Positions 1-5,770 are shown, counted from the first letter of the stretch. The stretch: 6,347 nt of DNA from Promethearchaeota archaeon (GCA_019894655.1 JAGXNZ010000143.1:1-6347); one strand, 5' to 3'. The notes: a model not told the origin generated them from the sequence alone. Numbers and translations are program-made.

Positions 1-65
1 GGAGTAGTGTAAATAGCAATTTTCTCTATAACATTTACTAACAAAGTGCTTTTCTTAAAAGATTG

Positions 66-74
66 AATTTAAAT
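66..74 (+). promoter_or_regulatory. Putative TATA box for the small HTH gene
   Basis: The stretch aatttaaat is centred about 35 bp before the ATG at 105, which would put transcription start a few bases before the start codon, as is common in archaea. The rest of positions 1-104 holds no open frame I can support. In so AT-rich a sequence a TATA-like match is weak evidence alone. Confidence 0.25.
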
Positions 75-104
75 GGAAGAAGGCTAAACGGGAAGTAGAT
101 ATTA

Positions 105-323
105 ATGTTAAAATTAAAAAAAGTAATTCCAAGGACATTTGAGCAAATATGTTTAGATAAATTGAAGGAATTAGGTAAATCTACTGCTAGTGAATGGGCA
201 AGTGCGATGGGTTACGAAACCCATAACGCTCTGGCTAAAGTGATTAGAAGAATCGCTAAAGAAACACCTGATAAATTAATAATTAACTATGACCGAAAGC
301 CTAGATATTATCAAGCTATTTAA
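105..323 (+). CDS. Small helix-turn-helix (winged-helix-like) protein, 72 aa
   Basis: This is a short basic protein of 72 residues that I do not recognise as a named family. Residues about 10-52 read as three helices with a helix-turn-helix rhythm: a first helix (FEQICLDKLKELG), a second (TASEWASAMGY), and a putative recognition helix (THNALAKVIRRIAKE). A short beta-hairpin or wing (KLIINYDRKPRYYQ) ends the protein. This suggests a nucleic-acid-binding role, probably a small transcription factor or a minimal DNA-binding module. The ATG at 105 is used because an in-frame TAG lies just upstream at 96-98; ggaag about 10 bases upstream could be a weak ribosome binding site. It is convergent with the tRNA methyltransferase gene, 11 bp between stops. 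The fold is inferred from residue pattern only. Confidence 0.75.
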   Translation: MLKLKKVIPRTFEQICLDKLKELGKSTASEWASAMGYETHNALAKVIRRIAKETPDKLIINYDRKPRYYQAI

Positions 324-334
324 AACTATTAAAT

Positions 335-1177
335 TTAATCGTCACATAATTCTTTTCTCTTTAAATGCGAATTTAATTTTGAAAATACCCCTATAATAAG
401 GTTTAATTCTTTTTTTGATACGAACGCTCTCTCAAATACATTTTTAAAGGCGAAAATGATATTTTCTTTTCTATAAGTGCGAACCCGTAGATTCACGATA
501 ACGCTCTTTATAAGTTTATAGAGTATTTGTTTTTCTTCATTGTTGGCAATCAAAACGGGTTTAAGACCTCTTCCTATTTCTAGAATATGAATTTTTTTAT
601 ATATTTCATATAAAATTATACCACATGCGTGAGCAAGATTTAGCGTTGGATAGTCTTCATCAGAGGGTATCCTTAAGGCAAAATCTGTCATTTCGATTTC
701 ATCATTCGTAAGACCGTGGGACTCTCTCCCAAAAACTAAAGCGATTTTAAGCGACTTTTCTGAGATCGGCAGCGTTAATTCCGCTGGGAAAATAGCTAAT
801 CTTCTTATGTTTGTATAGTGCATTCCCTTTGCTGTTGATGCAATTTTAATATCGAATTTGTTCATTAATTCTTCAAAACCAAATAGATGGTCAGTTTGAT
901 TTTCAATCTTTATAATTTCTGCGTTAAAAAGGATTTCTTTACCTTGCATTGCGAATCCTTGAGAATTATAACTACGAATTTTTTCCACTTTTTCTATAGG
1001 ATTATAGATAATCAAGTGTTCGAAATTAAAATTCTTCATAAGTCTAGCGATAGCCCCGATATTTGCTGCGTGTTCCGGCATGTTAAGTACTACTGAAAAC
1101 TCTAAATTACTATATTCAGGGGCTAATTGAGTCTTTTTAAAACTCGATAGTTCTTTTCTCTGTTGTTTCTTATTCAT
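335..1177 (-). CDS. trmJ: TrmJ-like SPOUT tRNA (cytidine/uridine-32-2'-O)-methyltransferase
   Basis: SPOUT (SpoU/TrmH superfamily) methyltransferase, 280 aa, most like TrmJ, which uses S-adenosylmethionine to methylate the 2'-OH of tRNA position 32 (Cm32 in archaea). Motif 1 is at residues 33-50 (MPEHAANIGAIARLMKNF), with the conserved N39 and catalytic-type R45. Motif 2 is FGRESHGLTNDEI at 149-161. Motif 3 is at 170-184 (IPSDEDYPTLNLAHA), forming the trefoil-knot cofactor site. Residues about 210-272 form a helical extension (ending FERAFVSKKELNLIIGVFSKLN) resembling the C-terminal dimerisation region of bacterial TrmJ, which supports TrmJ over TrmH or TrmL. The ATG at 1177 precedes a short basic tail before the domain. 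It lies 43 bp downstream of the acyl-CoA synthetase stop codon, so read-through is possible, but the functions are unrelated. The superfamily is secure; the target nucleotide is inferred. Confidence 0.88.
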   Translation of the reverse strand: MNKKQQRKELSSFKKTQLAPEYSNLEFSVVLNMPEHAANIGAIARLMKNFNFEHLIIYNPIEKVEKIRSYNSQGFAMQGKEILFNAEIIKIENQTDHLFGFEELMNKFDIKIASTAKGMHYTNIRRLAIFPAELTLPISEKSLKIALVFGRESHGLTNDEIEMTDFALRIPSDEDYPTLNLAHACGIILYEIYKKIHILEIGRGLKPVLIANNEEKQILYKLIKSVIVNLRVRTYRKENIIFAFKNVFERAFVSKKELNLIIGVFSKLNSHLKRKELCDD

Positions 1178-1198
1178 TTTGTTTTTGGTATACTAAAC

Positions 1199-1210
1199 AA
1201 ATTTTAATTG
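1199..1210 (-). promoter_or_regulatory. Possible TATA element for the trmJ-like gene
   Basis: On the minus strand the 43-bp gap contains AAATTTTAATTG-type sequence (its minus reading is CAATTAAAATTT), centred about 28 bp before the ATG. That is the spacing expected for a leaderless archaeal transcript. There is no Shine-Dalgarno sequence before this ATG, which fits leaderless initiation. The match is loose. Confidence 0.22.
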
Positions 1211-1220
1211 TAAGCTAAAA

Positions 1221-2915
1221 TTATTGTTCTATTACATTCCTTTCTCTTAATTTTCTTCTAAATATTTTACCTACTGTGGTTCTGGGTAATATATTCAAAA
1301 ATTCTATTTGGCGAGGGTATTTATATCCAGCTAACCTTTCTTTAGCCCAATCAATAATGTCTCTCTCAGTTATATCGGTATTCTTGTATTCTGGTTTTAG
1401 AACTACAAATGCTTTAATAGTTTCTCCAATGTTTGGATCTGGTGCCGATACAACACCAGCTTCGAGAATTGCTGGATGCTCATATAATTTTTCTTCGACT
1501 TCACGCGGCATTACTTTATATCCTTTATATTTAATTATGTCCTTTGCGCGACCTTCAATATAAAAATAGCCTTGTTCATCCATCCTTGCTAGATCTCCTG
1601 TTCTTAACCACCCGTCAATAATCGTTTTCTTTGTTTCTTCTGGGTTTTTCCAATATCCCTTCATTACCTGAGGTCCTTTTATTAGTAATTCTCCAATTTC
1701 ACCAGCTTCTAGTTCTTTTAAAGTATCAGAATTAACAATCTTAGCATCTGTATCTATAATTGGAACGCCAATGCTCTCAGAGCGGATTTCTGGCATCCAT
1801 TTAGCCGCTATGTGTGTAATAGGTGAAGTTTCTGTTAACCCAAAGCCTTGTCCTACCTTTATTCCAACAATTTTTTCCCATTTCTTAGCTAATTCCGGAG
1901 GTAACGAGGCTGAACCTGAATTTGCTTCTTCGAGACTAGAAAGATCTCTTTCTGTGAAATCCGGATTATTTATTAACATTTGATACATAACCGGGACTCC
2001 AACATAATTTATAACTTTGTAATATTCAATTGCTTTTAATATTTCAGAAGCGTTAAACGAAGGAAACATTACTAACATTGCTACCCCGAAAACTGCGGCT
2101 ATCATCACTAAAAATCCAAAAGAGTGGCATAAAGGTATAACTGATAAATTAACCGTTTTACCGATATTATCCTCTCCCTCTTCTGATTCACCAGCCATTA
2201 ATAATGTTGAGAGCGTGCAGGAAACCAGATTAGTATGAGTTAACATTACACCTTTTGGTAATCCCGTAGTTCCACCAGTAAATAAAAGAGCAGCAAGATC
2301 GCTTGAAGGATCTATGTCTACATCTGGACGAATGGGTGCTACACCTTCGATAAACTCCTCGAAAGTTATAGTCCCTTCTTTGGCTAAGGGTGCTTCCAAA
2401 AGGATTATATTTTCTATACTCACATCCTTTTGTGCCTTTTTCATTGTTCTAAAATTACTCTTGTGAACAAAAACAGTTTTTACATTTCCAGATTCTCTGA
2501 TGATGTGAGAAACACTCGCTTCCTTAAGTAGTGGGTTAATAGGTATGACGATAGCACCAGTTTTCATAATTCCAAGGCAACAAAATAAAAATTCAGGACA
2601 ATTTCCTGTCATGATCCCTACTGCATCCCCTTTTTTTGTACCCAACTTATACAAAGCGTTAGAAATTTTATCTGAAATATAGGTTAACTCGCGAAAAGTA
2701 TATTTTTTATCAGTTGATTTGTGATAAACACAAACATTGTTTGGATAATTCTTAGCAGATAATCCTATAAGCTCGTGAACCGGAATTGGATCAAATTTTA
2801 TTGATTTAGGGACATTAGGAGCTCTATATTTTAGCCATGGGCGATTTGAATTTTCAATATAAGGAGATTCGTTTTCATAATCGTAAAACGGTTCCCAATC
2901 TGAATAATCCTTCAT
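1221..2915 (-). CDS. AMP-forming long-chain fatty acyl-CoA synthetase (FadD-like)
   Basis: Member of the ANL adenylating superfamily, 564 aa, full length for a fatty acyl-CoA ligase. It activates a carboxylic acid with ATP to an acyl-adenylate, then transfers the acyl group to CoA. All core motifs are present: the phosphate-binding loop TGGTTGLPKG at residues 213-222, GQGFGLTETSP at 355-365, GWLRTGD at 435-441, the hinge region GRAKDIIKYKGYKVMP at 455-470, and PRTTVGK at 544-550 with the catalytic lysine K550. The N-terminal 1-45 (aromatic and acidic, with RPWLKYRAPNVP) resembles the lead-in of FadD-type enzymes. No signal peptide or membrane segment is evident, so it is probably cytosolic. 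The ATG at 2915 has no clear Shine-Dalgarno. Medium- or long-chain fatty acid is the likeliest substrate, but an aryl acid cannot be excluded. An esterase-like hydrolase lies upstream on the same strand. Confidence 0.93.
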   Translation of the reverse strand: MKDYSDWEPFYDYENESPYIENSNRPWLKYRAPNVPKSIKFDPIPVHELIGLSAKNYPNNVCVYHKSTDKKYTFRELTYISDKISNALYKLGTKKGDAVGIMTGNCPEFLFCCLGIMKTGAIVIPINPLLKEASVSHIIRESGNVKTVFVHKSNFRTMKKAQKDVSIENIILLEAPLAKEGTITFEEFIEGVAPIRPDVDIDPSSDLAALLFTGGTTGLPKGVMLTHTNLVSCTLSTLLMAGESEEGEDNIGKTVNLSVIPLCHSFGFLVMIAAVFGVAMLVMFPSFNASEILKAIEYYKVINYVGVPVMYQMLINNPDFTERDLSSLEEANSGSASLPPELAKKWEKIVGIKVGQGFGLTETSPITHIAAKWMPEIRSESIGVPIIDTDAKIVNSDTLKELEAGEIGELLIKGPQVMKGYWKNPEETKKTIIDGWLRTGDLARMDEQGYFYIEGRAKDIIKYKGYKVMPREVEEKLYEHPAILEAGVVSAPDPNIGETIKAFVVLKPEYKNTDITERDIIDWAKERLAGYKYPRQIEFLNILPRTTVGKIFRRKLRERNVIEQ

Positions 2916-2970
2916 TTTTCACACAAAATTAATTTTAATAGAATTGAATAATAAACAATTTTATTCTAAG

Positions 2971-2980
2971 GATATAAAAA
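2971..2980 (-). promoter_or_regulatory. Putative TATA box for the acyl-CoA synthetase gene
   Basis: The minus strand reads TTTTTATATC here, a good archaeal TATA-box match preceded by an A-rich stretch that could serve as BRE. It is about 60 bp before the ATG at 2915, giving a predicted leader of roughly 30-35 nt. It lies just downstream of the hydrolase terminator, so the two genes probably have separate transcripts. Confidence 0.4.
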
Positions 2981-2998
2981 TCTATTTGTTTACCATAG

Positions 2999-3038
2999 AA
3001 AAAAAATCTTTAAAATTAATTAAGAAATATTAATTTTA
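2999..3038 (-). terminator. Terminator: A/T hairpin plus T8 tract after the hydrolase gene
   Basis: Positions 3011-3020 (taaaattaat) and 3029-3038 (attaatttta) are perfect 10-bp inverted repeats with an 8-nt loop. On the minus strand they are followed by an eight-T run at 2999-3006. The upstream arm includes the hydrolase stop codon TAA (3036-3038). The stem has no G or C, so in an archaeon the T-tract is probably the working signal. Confidence 0.55.
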
Positions 3039-3860
3039 TAAAAAATTTAGAATTATATCGTTAACTTCCGACGCTCTTGAAAGCGTCATAAAATGACCTG
3101 CTTCACTAATAACTTTCAATTCGCTGTTAGGGATTCTTTTATGCATTTCAGCCATAACTGAAACTGGAGTTTGCCGATCATGTGACGCTGCTATTAGAAG
3201 CGTTTTATTTTTAATTTCATGCAATTTTTCTAGAGTATAATGTGTTTTCATAGCCTCTGCTTGATTTATTACATCCTCAGGCATTGATGGATTAATCGTG
3301 CTTTCCCTGATTAAATCTTCCTTAGAAAAAATGTCAAAAAATTTCTTACCTGGATTAGCCTCCATTTCTTTTCTGAACTTTATGTGAAAGACCCAACGCG
3401 ATTTTTGCTTAAAGGCCTTTAGTGGGTCGTGTTTAATCGTCTCAATCTCTTCAAGGCGCCCTTTTTTAGGAATTTCGACCCAATCTGGGTCAATTCGTCC
3501 GAAGTTAGTAGCGATCAACACTAATTTTTCGACTTTTTCGGGATATTGTAGCACAAAATGTTGGGCAATCATTCCGCCAAAAGAGCGACCTATTAAATGA
3601 ACTTTTTCAATACCAATAAAGTCCATTAAGCCCTTCACATCTTCAGCTAGCATTTTCATAGTGTATGGAATATTAGGTCGATCAGACTCTCCAGTTCCTC
3701 GGAGGTCAAATGTGATGGCTTGGAATTTTTTACTTATAACTGCTACTTGAGTTTTCCATATTTCTTTTTTTGCGCCAATTCCATGTATAAAGATAATAGG
3801 AAAACCCGTTCCGTAAATTTGATATGACAGTTTTAAACCGTTAATCTTTGCGAAATTCAT
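3036..3860 (-). CDS. Alpha/beta-fold hydrolase (esterase / enol-lactonase-like)
   Basis: A 274-residue alpha/beta hydrolase of the usual single-domain length. Residues 21-30 (PIIFIHGIGA) give the HG oxyanion-hole strand-loop. The DLRGTGESDRP segment at 52-62 is the typical loop after beta-4. The nucleophile elbow is GRSFGG at 91-96 with Ser93. The acid is Asp228 in LIAASHDRQTP and the base His256 in SEAGHFMTL. The triad is complete, so the protein should be an active hydrolase. Residues about 125-210 form the variable helical cap. The pattern is closest to the PcaD (3-oxoadipate enol-lactonase)/BioH-like esterase branch, but the substrate cannot be read from sequence. No signal peptide is seen, so it is presumed cytosolic. 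It lies between the acyl-CoA synthetase and SRPBCC genes on the same strand, separated from each by about 120-130 bp. It could release a carboxylic acid for CoA activation; that link is inference from position. Confidence 0.88.
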   Translation of the reverse strand: MNFAKINGLKLSYQIYGTGFPIIFIHGIGAKKEIWKTQVAVISKKFQAITFDLRGTGESDRPNIPYTMKMLAEDVKGLMDFIGIEKVHLIGRSFGGMIAQHFVLQYPEKVEKLVLIATNFGRIDPDWVEIPKKGRLEEIETIKHDPLKAFKQKSRWVFHIKFRKEMEANPGKKFFDIFSKEDLIRESTINPSMPEDVINQAEAMKTHYTLEKLHEIKNKTLLIAASHDRQTPVSVMAEMHKRIPNSELKVISEAGHFMTLSRASEVNDIILNFL

Positions 3861-3888
3861 AATTTCAAAATTTCTATTTTTTAATAAC

Positions 3889-3898
3889 TAATATATTT
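3889..3898 (-). promoter_or_regulatory. Putative TATA box for the hydrolase gene
   Basis: The minus strand reads AAATATATTA, centred about 34 bp before the ATG at 3860. This predicts a transcript with a leader of only a few bases, consistent with the lack of any Shine-Dalgarno sequence there. Confidence 0.4.
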
Positions 3899-3922
3899 CA
3901 GTATTAGTATTAAATTTAAATT

Positions 3923-3970
3923 AAAAAAAAATAAAGATTCGATTAAAAATATATGAAAAAAATAAAAAAT
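3923..3970 (-). terminator. T-tract terminator region after the SRPBCC gene
   Basis: Downstream of the SRPBCC stop codon the minus strand carries successive T-runs: T6 and T7 separated by one A (3956-3969), then T9 (3923-3931). Repeated oligo-T tracts without a strong hairpin are the usual archaeal termination signal. They separate this gene from the hydrolase promoter. Confidence 0.5.
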
Positions 3971-3987
3971 TCATAAGTTAATTTTAT

Positions 3988-4401
3988 TTATTGTTTCTTA
4001 TACTCTAGAATGTTGCCCCCAGCTTCAATATAATCAATATATTTTTTTAAACCTTCTAAGGTTAAATTTGCAGCTTCCTTGAATTGCTTTTTAAACTTCT
4101 TATCTTCAAATTCAACCCATAGTTCAACTTTAGATATTGGTAATTTTTCTTCCAAAATATATCCCATTGAATGCAAATCACTTTGTTCCATTCTCCATTT
4201 AATATAGACATCTTTAACACTCTCTATTTTATTAATAGTCATATCCCCAATTGTTGATTTTAGTAAATATTTATGTTCTTCAAGTACTGTTATTTCATTT
4301 ACAATTGGGTTCCATTTTACCGTCTGTTCTCCATCTGTTAAAATATTATAAATTTTCTCAGGGTTAGTTTCAATTTTTATATTTCCTGCAATTTTAGGCA
4401 A
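3988..4401 (-). CDS. SRPBCC/START-like (polyketide cyclase / CoxG-type) small protein
   Basis: A 137-residue protein with the layout of the SRPBCC helix-grip fold, a hydrophobic-ligand-binding cavity used by polyketide cyclases, CoxG-like proteins and lipid-transfer proteins. Residues 5-12 form beta-1, then ETNPEKIYNILTDGEQTVKWNP (11-32) is the characteristic helix with a W-N-P turn. An antiparallel sheet runs over 34-100 (WRMEQSDLHSMGYILEE, KVELWVEF). The long C-terminal helix is FKKQFKEAANLTLEGLKKYIDYIEAGG at about 103-129. The start is TTG at 4401: it has a strong ribosome binding site at the right distance, and the fold begins immediately after it. No catalytic residues are diagnostic, so ligand and activity are unknown. 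It lies upstream of a hydrolase and acyl-CoA ligase but has its own terminator. The fold call is confident; the role is not. Confidence 0.78.
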   Translation of the reverse strand: MPKIAGNIKIETNPEKIYNILTDGEQTVKWNPIVNEITVLEEHKYLLKSTIGDMTINKIESVKDVYIKWRMEQSDLHSMGYILEEKLPISKVELWVEFEDKKFKKQFKEAANLTLEGLKKYIDYIEAGGNILEYKKQ

Positions 4402-4405
4402 AAAA

Positions 4406-4412
4406 CCACCTC
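4406..4412 (-). promoter_or_regulatory. Strong Shine-Dalgarno deciding a TTG start
   Basis: The minus strand reads GAGGTGG, complementary to the 3' end of 16S rRNA, four bases before the TTG start codon. It is the clearest ribosome binding site in the window and is the reason TTG, not a later ATG, is taken as the SRPBCC start. Confidence 0.7.
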
Positions 4413-4679
4413 AATTATAGATTACAATAATATCTTTTTTATACATTTGTATAAATATGTAATTCTTATATAATGCATGCAAAAATTTTGTATAACTGCA
4501 CCTACCTTTAATTTCTCGTGATAAAAATTTGAATTTTATTATAAATTTTATTAACGCACGCTGGAATTCCTTAAAAGTGCCAAAAAAGGTGTTGTGGCAA
4601 ATTTCTTCCATAAAAATCTCTAGAACCACTCCATTAGGTTTAAATCGGGGGAATAGGTGGCAAAAACATGAGCTCAAGT
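4411..4679 (-). pseudogene. Remnant of IS630-type DDE transposase, C-terminal end
   Basis: Decayed C-terminal fragment of an IS630/DDE_3 transposase. Reading the minus strand from 4679, the recognisable family signature is split over three frames: LELMFLPP, then YSPDLNLMEWF (normally PPYSPDLNPIEWFW, containing the last catalytic Glu), then EIFMEEICHNTFFGTFKEFQRALIKFIIKF. Each switch needs a one- or two-base indel, and TAG follows the WF segment in its own frame. The clear similarity covers 4525-4679; the third frame stays open to about 4411, and I cannot say where the old gene or the element's inverted repeat ended. The N-terminal helix-turn-helix and first two catalytic Asp are absent: the fragment abuts the UroD remnant at about 4672-4680. 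An open frame of 88 codons exists (4411-4677) but is not a functional gene. Identification rests on motif recall. Confidence 0.75.
4438..4455. promoter_or_regulatory. Perfect 8+8 bp dyad with embedded TATA motif (operator-like)
   Basis: The sequence tttatacatttgtataaa is a perfect inverted repeat of 8-bp arms with a 2-bp spacer. It lies 37-54 bp before the SRPBCC start codon. The minus strand gives TTTATA/GTATAAA within it, so the dyad overlaps a TATA-like element whose predicted start site would leave a short leader containing the Shine-Dalgarno. A regulator bound here could block TBP. It might instead be debris from the adjacent transposase remnant. A second TATA-like match on the minus strand (TTATATAAG) lies at 4465-4473. 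Confidence 0.4.
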
Positions 4680-4918
4680 TGATTTAGCTTGGATTAAAGA
4701 ACTTTTACATAGAGAAGTAACGATAATGGGTAACCTAAATTATAATAAACTTACAGTAACTGATCCCAAACAAGTTTCAGATGACTTCACTAAAAAATTA
4801 AAGATAGCTGCTGAAGGAGGATGATATTAGCTAGCATTTGGTTGCGAAATTCCCACGTGAATTACCCACAGACAATAAAAATGTTATTACGAGAACGCTA
4901 AAAATGTCTGGAAAATAG
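4672..4918 (+). pseudogene. Remnant of UroD-family protein (MtaA/MtbA-like methyltransferase), C-terminal end
   Basis: The plus strand preserves about the last 80 residues of a UroD-fold protein, the family of uroporphyrinogen decarboxylase and the corrinoid:CoM methyltransferases MtaA/MtbA. The first segment, from 4672, reads VDLAWIKELLHREVTIMGNLNY then TDPKQVSDDFTKKLKIAAEGG (family: IMGNVNP..L, GTPEEV, AAEGGGYIL). It runs into TGA (4822) and TAG (4828) in the same frame, yet continues as LAFGCEIP, matching the conserved G-C-E-I-P segment whose Cys is a zinc ligand in MtaA-type enzymes. After a further TGA (4858) the similarity shifts frame (NYPQTIKMLLRE, expected NTPPENIKAML) and again to a final TLKMSGK-stop at 4916. 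The N-terminal roughly three quarters is missing. It is clearly broken. The family is fairly secure; decarboxylase versus methyltransferase is not decidable, though the GCEIP form favours the methyltransferase-like branch. Confidence 0.72.
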
Positions 4919-4937
4919 CCGATTTAATAAAAACTTA

Positions 4938-4944
4938 TTTTTTT
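4938..4944 (+). terminator. T7 tract after the UroD remnant
   Basis: A run of seven T lies 20 bp past the last recognisable codon of the UroD remnant, in the position of an archaeal oligo-T terminator. It is probably the surviving terminator of the dead gene and may still protect downstream genes from read-through. Confidence 0.3.
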
Positions 4945-4979
4945 AACTTCTTCAATAACATTCCCTACTTATAATATAC

Positions 4980-5034
4980 AAATAATTAAATCATTATAAT
5001 AGGATATTGTTTATATTATAGATAATAATTATTT
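4980..5034. repeat. Imperfect AT-rich inverted repeat in the intergenic region
   Basis: A perfect 9-bp pair, aaataatta (4980-4988) and taattattt (5026-5034), extends inward imperfectly to about 20-bp arms around a central loop. The interval 4919-5107 holds no gene that I can see and is almost entirely A/T. Such repeats arise easily by chance at this composition, so a regulatory role is only possible. Confidence 0.25.
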
Positions 5035-5060
5035 AATCAAATCGAGTTAATTTTTATCGA

Positions 5061-5070
5061 AAATATAGTA
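5061..5070 (+). promoter_or_regulatory. Possible TATA box for the 197-aa protein gene
   Basis: The stretch aaatatagta is centred about 43 bp before the ATG at 5108, predicting a leader of roughly 15 nt. The region has several other A/T runs, so the choice is uncertain. Confidence 0.25.
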
Positions 5071-5107
5071 AATAATCGTAAAATAAAAGAAAAACAAGCT
5101 GATTTGA

Positions 5108-5701
5108 ATGGTAGAATATTCTCAAATATTGCAAAATCTCGAGTTTATTAACATCAGTACAGATGAATTTACTATATTTGAATGGAAACCTCCAAGGTCA
5201 TATAAAAGTTTTATACTAGACCTAAATATTGTTAAACAAAATCCTGCGAGTAATATTTTTTTCCATATTTCCAAAGGGAACATGAAAATTGTGCATATTC
5301 GCATAAATAATTTGATATATACAGCAGGTTCTAATAATAAAGTTCAGTTCCAATTGCTTGAAGCTTTAATAGAAAAAGTGAGCGTAGAATTTAATGTAAA
5401 ATATGATGTTGAGTCATACATATCATATGGTAACTTTTCTACGACAATGTTTAATGCGTTTAATAAAAATATTGAAGATATAATTGCGGGCTTTAATGAA
5501 CTTGGCACAGTAAGAGAGCTTAAAGTGCCATGCATGGTGTGTAATACTGTCCTTCCTATCATCGTAAAAAAAAGTTTTATAGAAAACGCCGAATCTTACC
5601 CCGTACCTCTTGTATATACTCACAATGGTCATGCGATTCTTTGTTTTATTGACAAAAATTACGATATTAGGGGTGTAGAGTTAGTTAACATTACCGGATG
5701 A
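5108..5701 (+). CDS. Uncharacterised archaeal (Asgard-type) protein with CxxC...HxxH C-terminal domain
   Basis: A 197-residue protein whose function I do not recognise. It has no signal peptide or membrane segment. Residues about 30-90 alternate beta-strands and a helix (FILDLNIV, NIFFHISKG, KIVHIRINNLIYTAG, then helix QFQLLEALIEKVS), vaguely like a small alpha/beta or longin-type module. Residues 92-135 carry a Y-D motif and a helix (FNKNIEDIIAGFNELG). The C-terminal third is the most distinctive: VPCMVCNTVLPIIVKKSF at 140-157 with C142 and C145, then YPVPLVYTHNGHAILCFID at 164-182 with H172 and H175, and a closing NYDIRGVELV. Two Cys and two His in this order could bind zinc, but this is inference. 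The P-V-P-L-V-Y-x-H-x-x-H pattern gives a sense of a conserved archaeal family. ATG at 5108 has no Shine-Dalgarno. The next gene follows 90 bp downstream on the same strand. Confidence 0.75.
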   Translation: MVEYSQILQNLEFINISTDEFTIFEWKPPRSYKSFILDLNIVKQNPASNIFFHISKGNMKIVHIRINNLIYTAGSNNKVQFQLLEALIEKVSVEFNVKYDVESYISYGNFSTTMFNAFNKNIEDIIAGFNELGTVRELKVPCMVCNTVLPIIVKKSFIENAESYPVPLVYTHNGHAILCFIDKNYDIRGVELVNITG

Positions 5702-5759
5702 TTTATTCTAATATTAAAATAGATCTTTTCAGAATATTAATCTAATTCCATTTTACATA

Positions 5760-5770
5760 GAATTAAAAAA
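5760..5770 (+). promoter_or_regulatory. Possible TATA-like element before the AbrB-like gene
   Basis: The sequence gaattaaaaaa lies about 27 bp before the ATG at 5792, the spacing for a leaderless archaeal transcript, and there is no Shine-Dalgarno before that ATG. Co-transcription with the preceding gene, 90 bp upstream, is equally possible. Confidence 0.2.

Noticed and set aside
887..1096. 69-codon plus-strand frame
   Set aside because: It is antisense to the SPOUT methyltransferase core, including its motif 1.
1276..1563. Plus-strand frames at 1276-1563 and 1771-1983
   Set aside because: They are antisense shadows of the well-supported acyl-CoA synthetase and have no family resemblance.
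4411..4677. 88-codon open frame on the minus strand read as a hypothetical protein
   Set aside because: Its N-terminal part is out of frame with the transposase motif, which continues in the other two frames; it is part of a decayed IS630 transposase and lacks a credible start or ribosome binding site.
4822..4830. Recoding of TGA as selenocysteine or TAG as pyrrolysine in a live UroD-family gene
   Set aside because: The stops fall at positions that are Gly and an aliphatic residue in the family, the N-terminal three quarters are missing, and at least two frameshifts follow, so decay explains it better.
4919..5107. CRISPR leader/repeat, tRNA or origin in the AT-rich intergenic stretch
   Set aside because: There are no regularly spaced repeats, no cloverleaf-like G/C stems and no repeated origin-type boxes; only an imperfect A/T inverted repeat is visible.
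5122..5632. Minus-strand frames within the 197-aa protein gene
   Set aside because: Three overlapping short frames on the opposite strand, without start signals, are shadows of the plus-strand gene.
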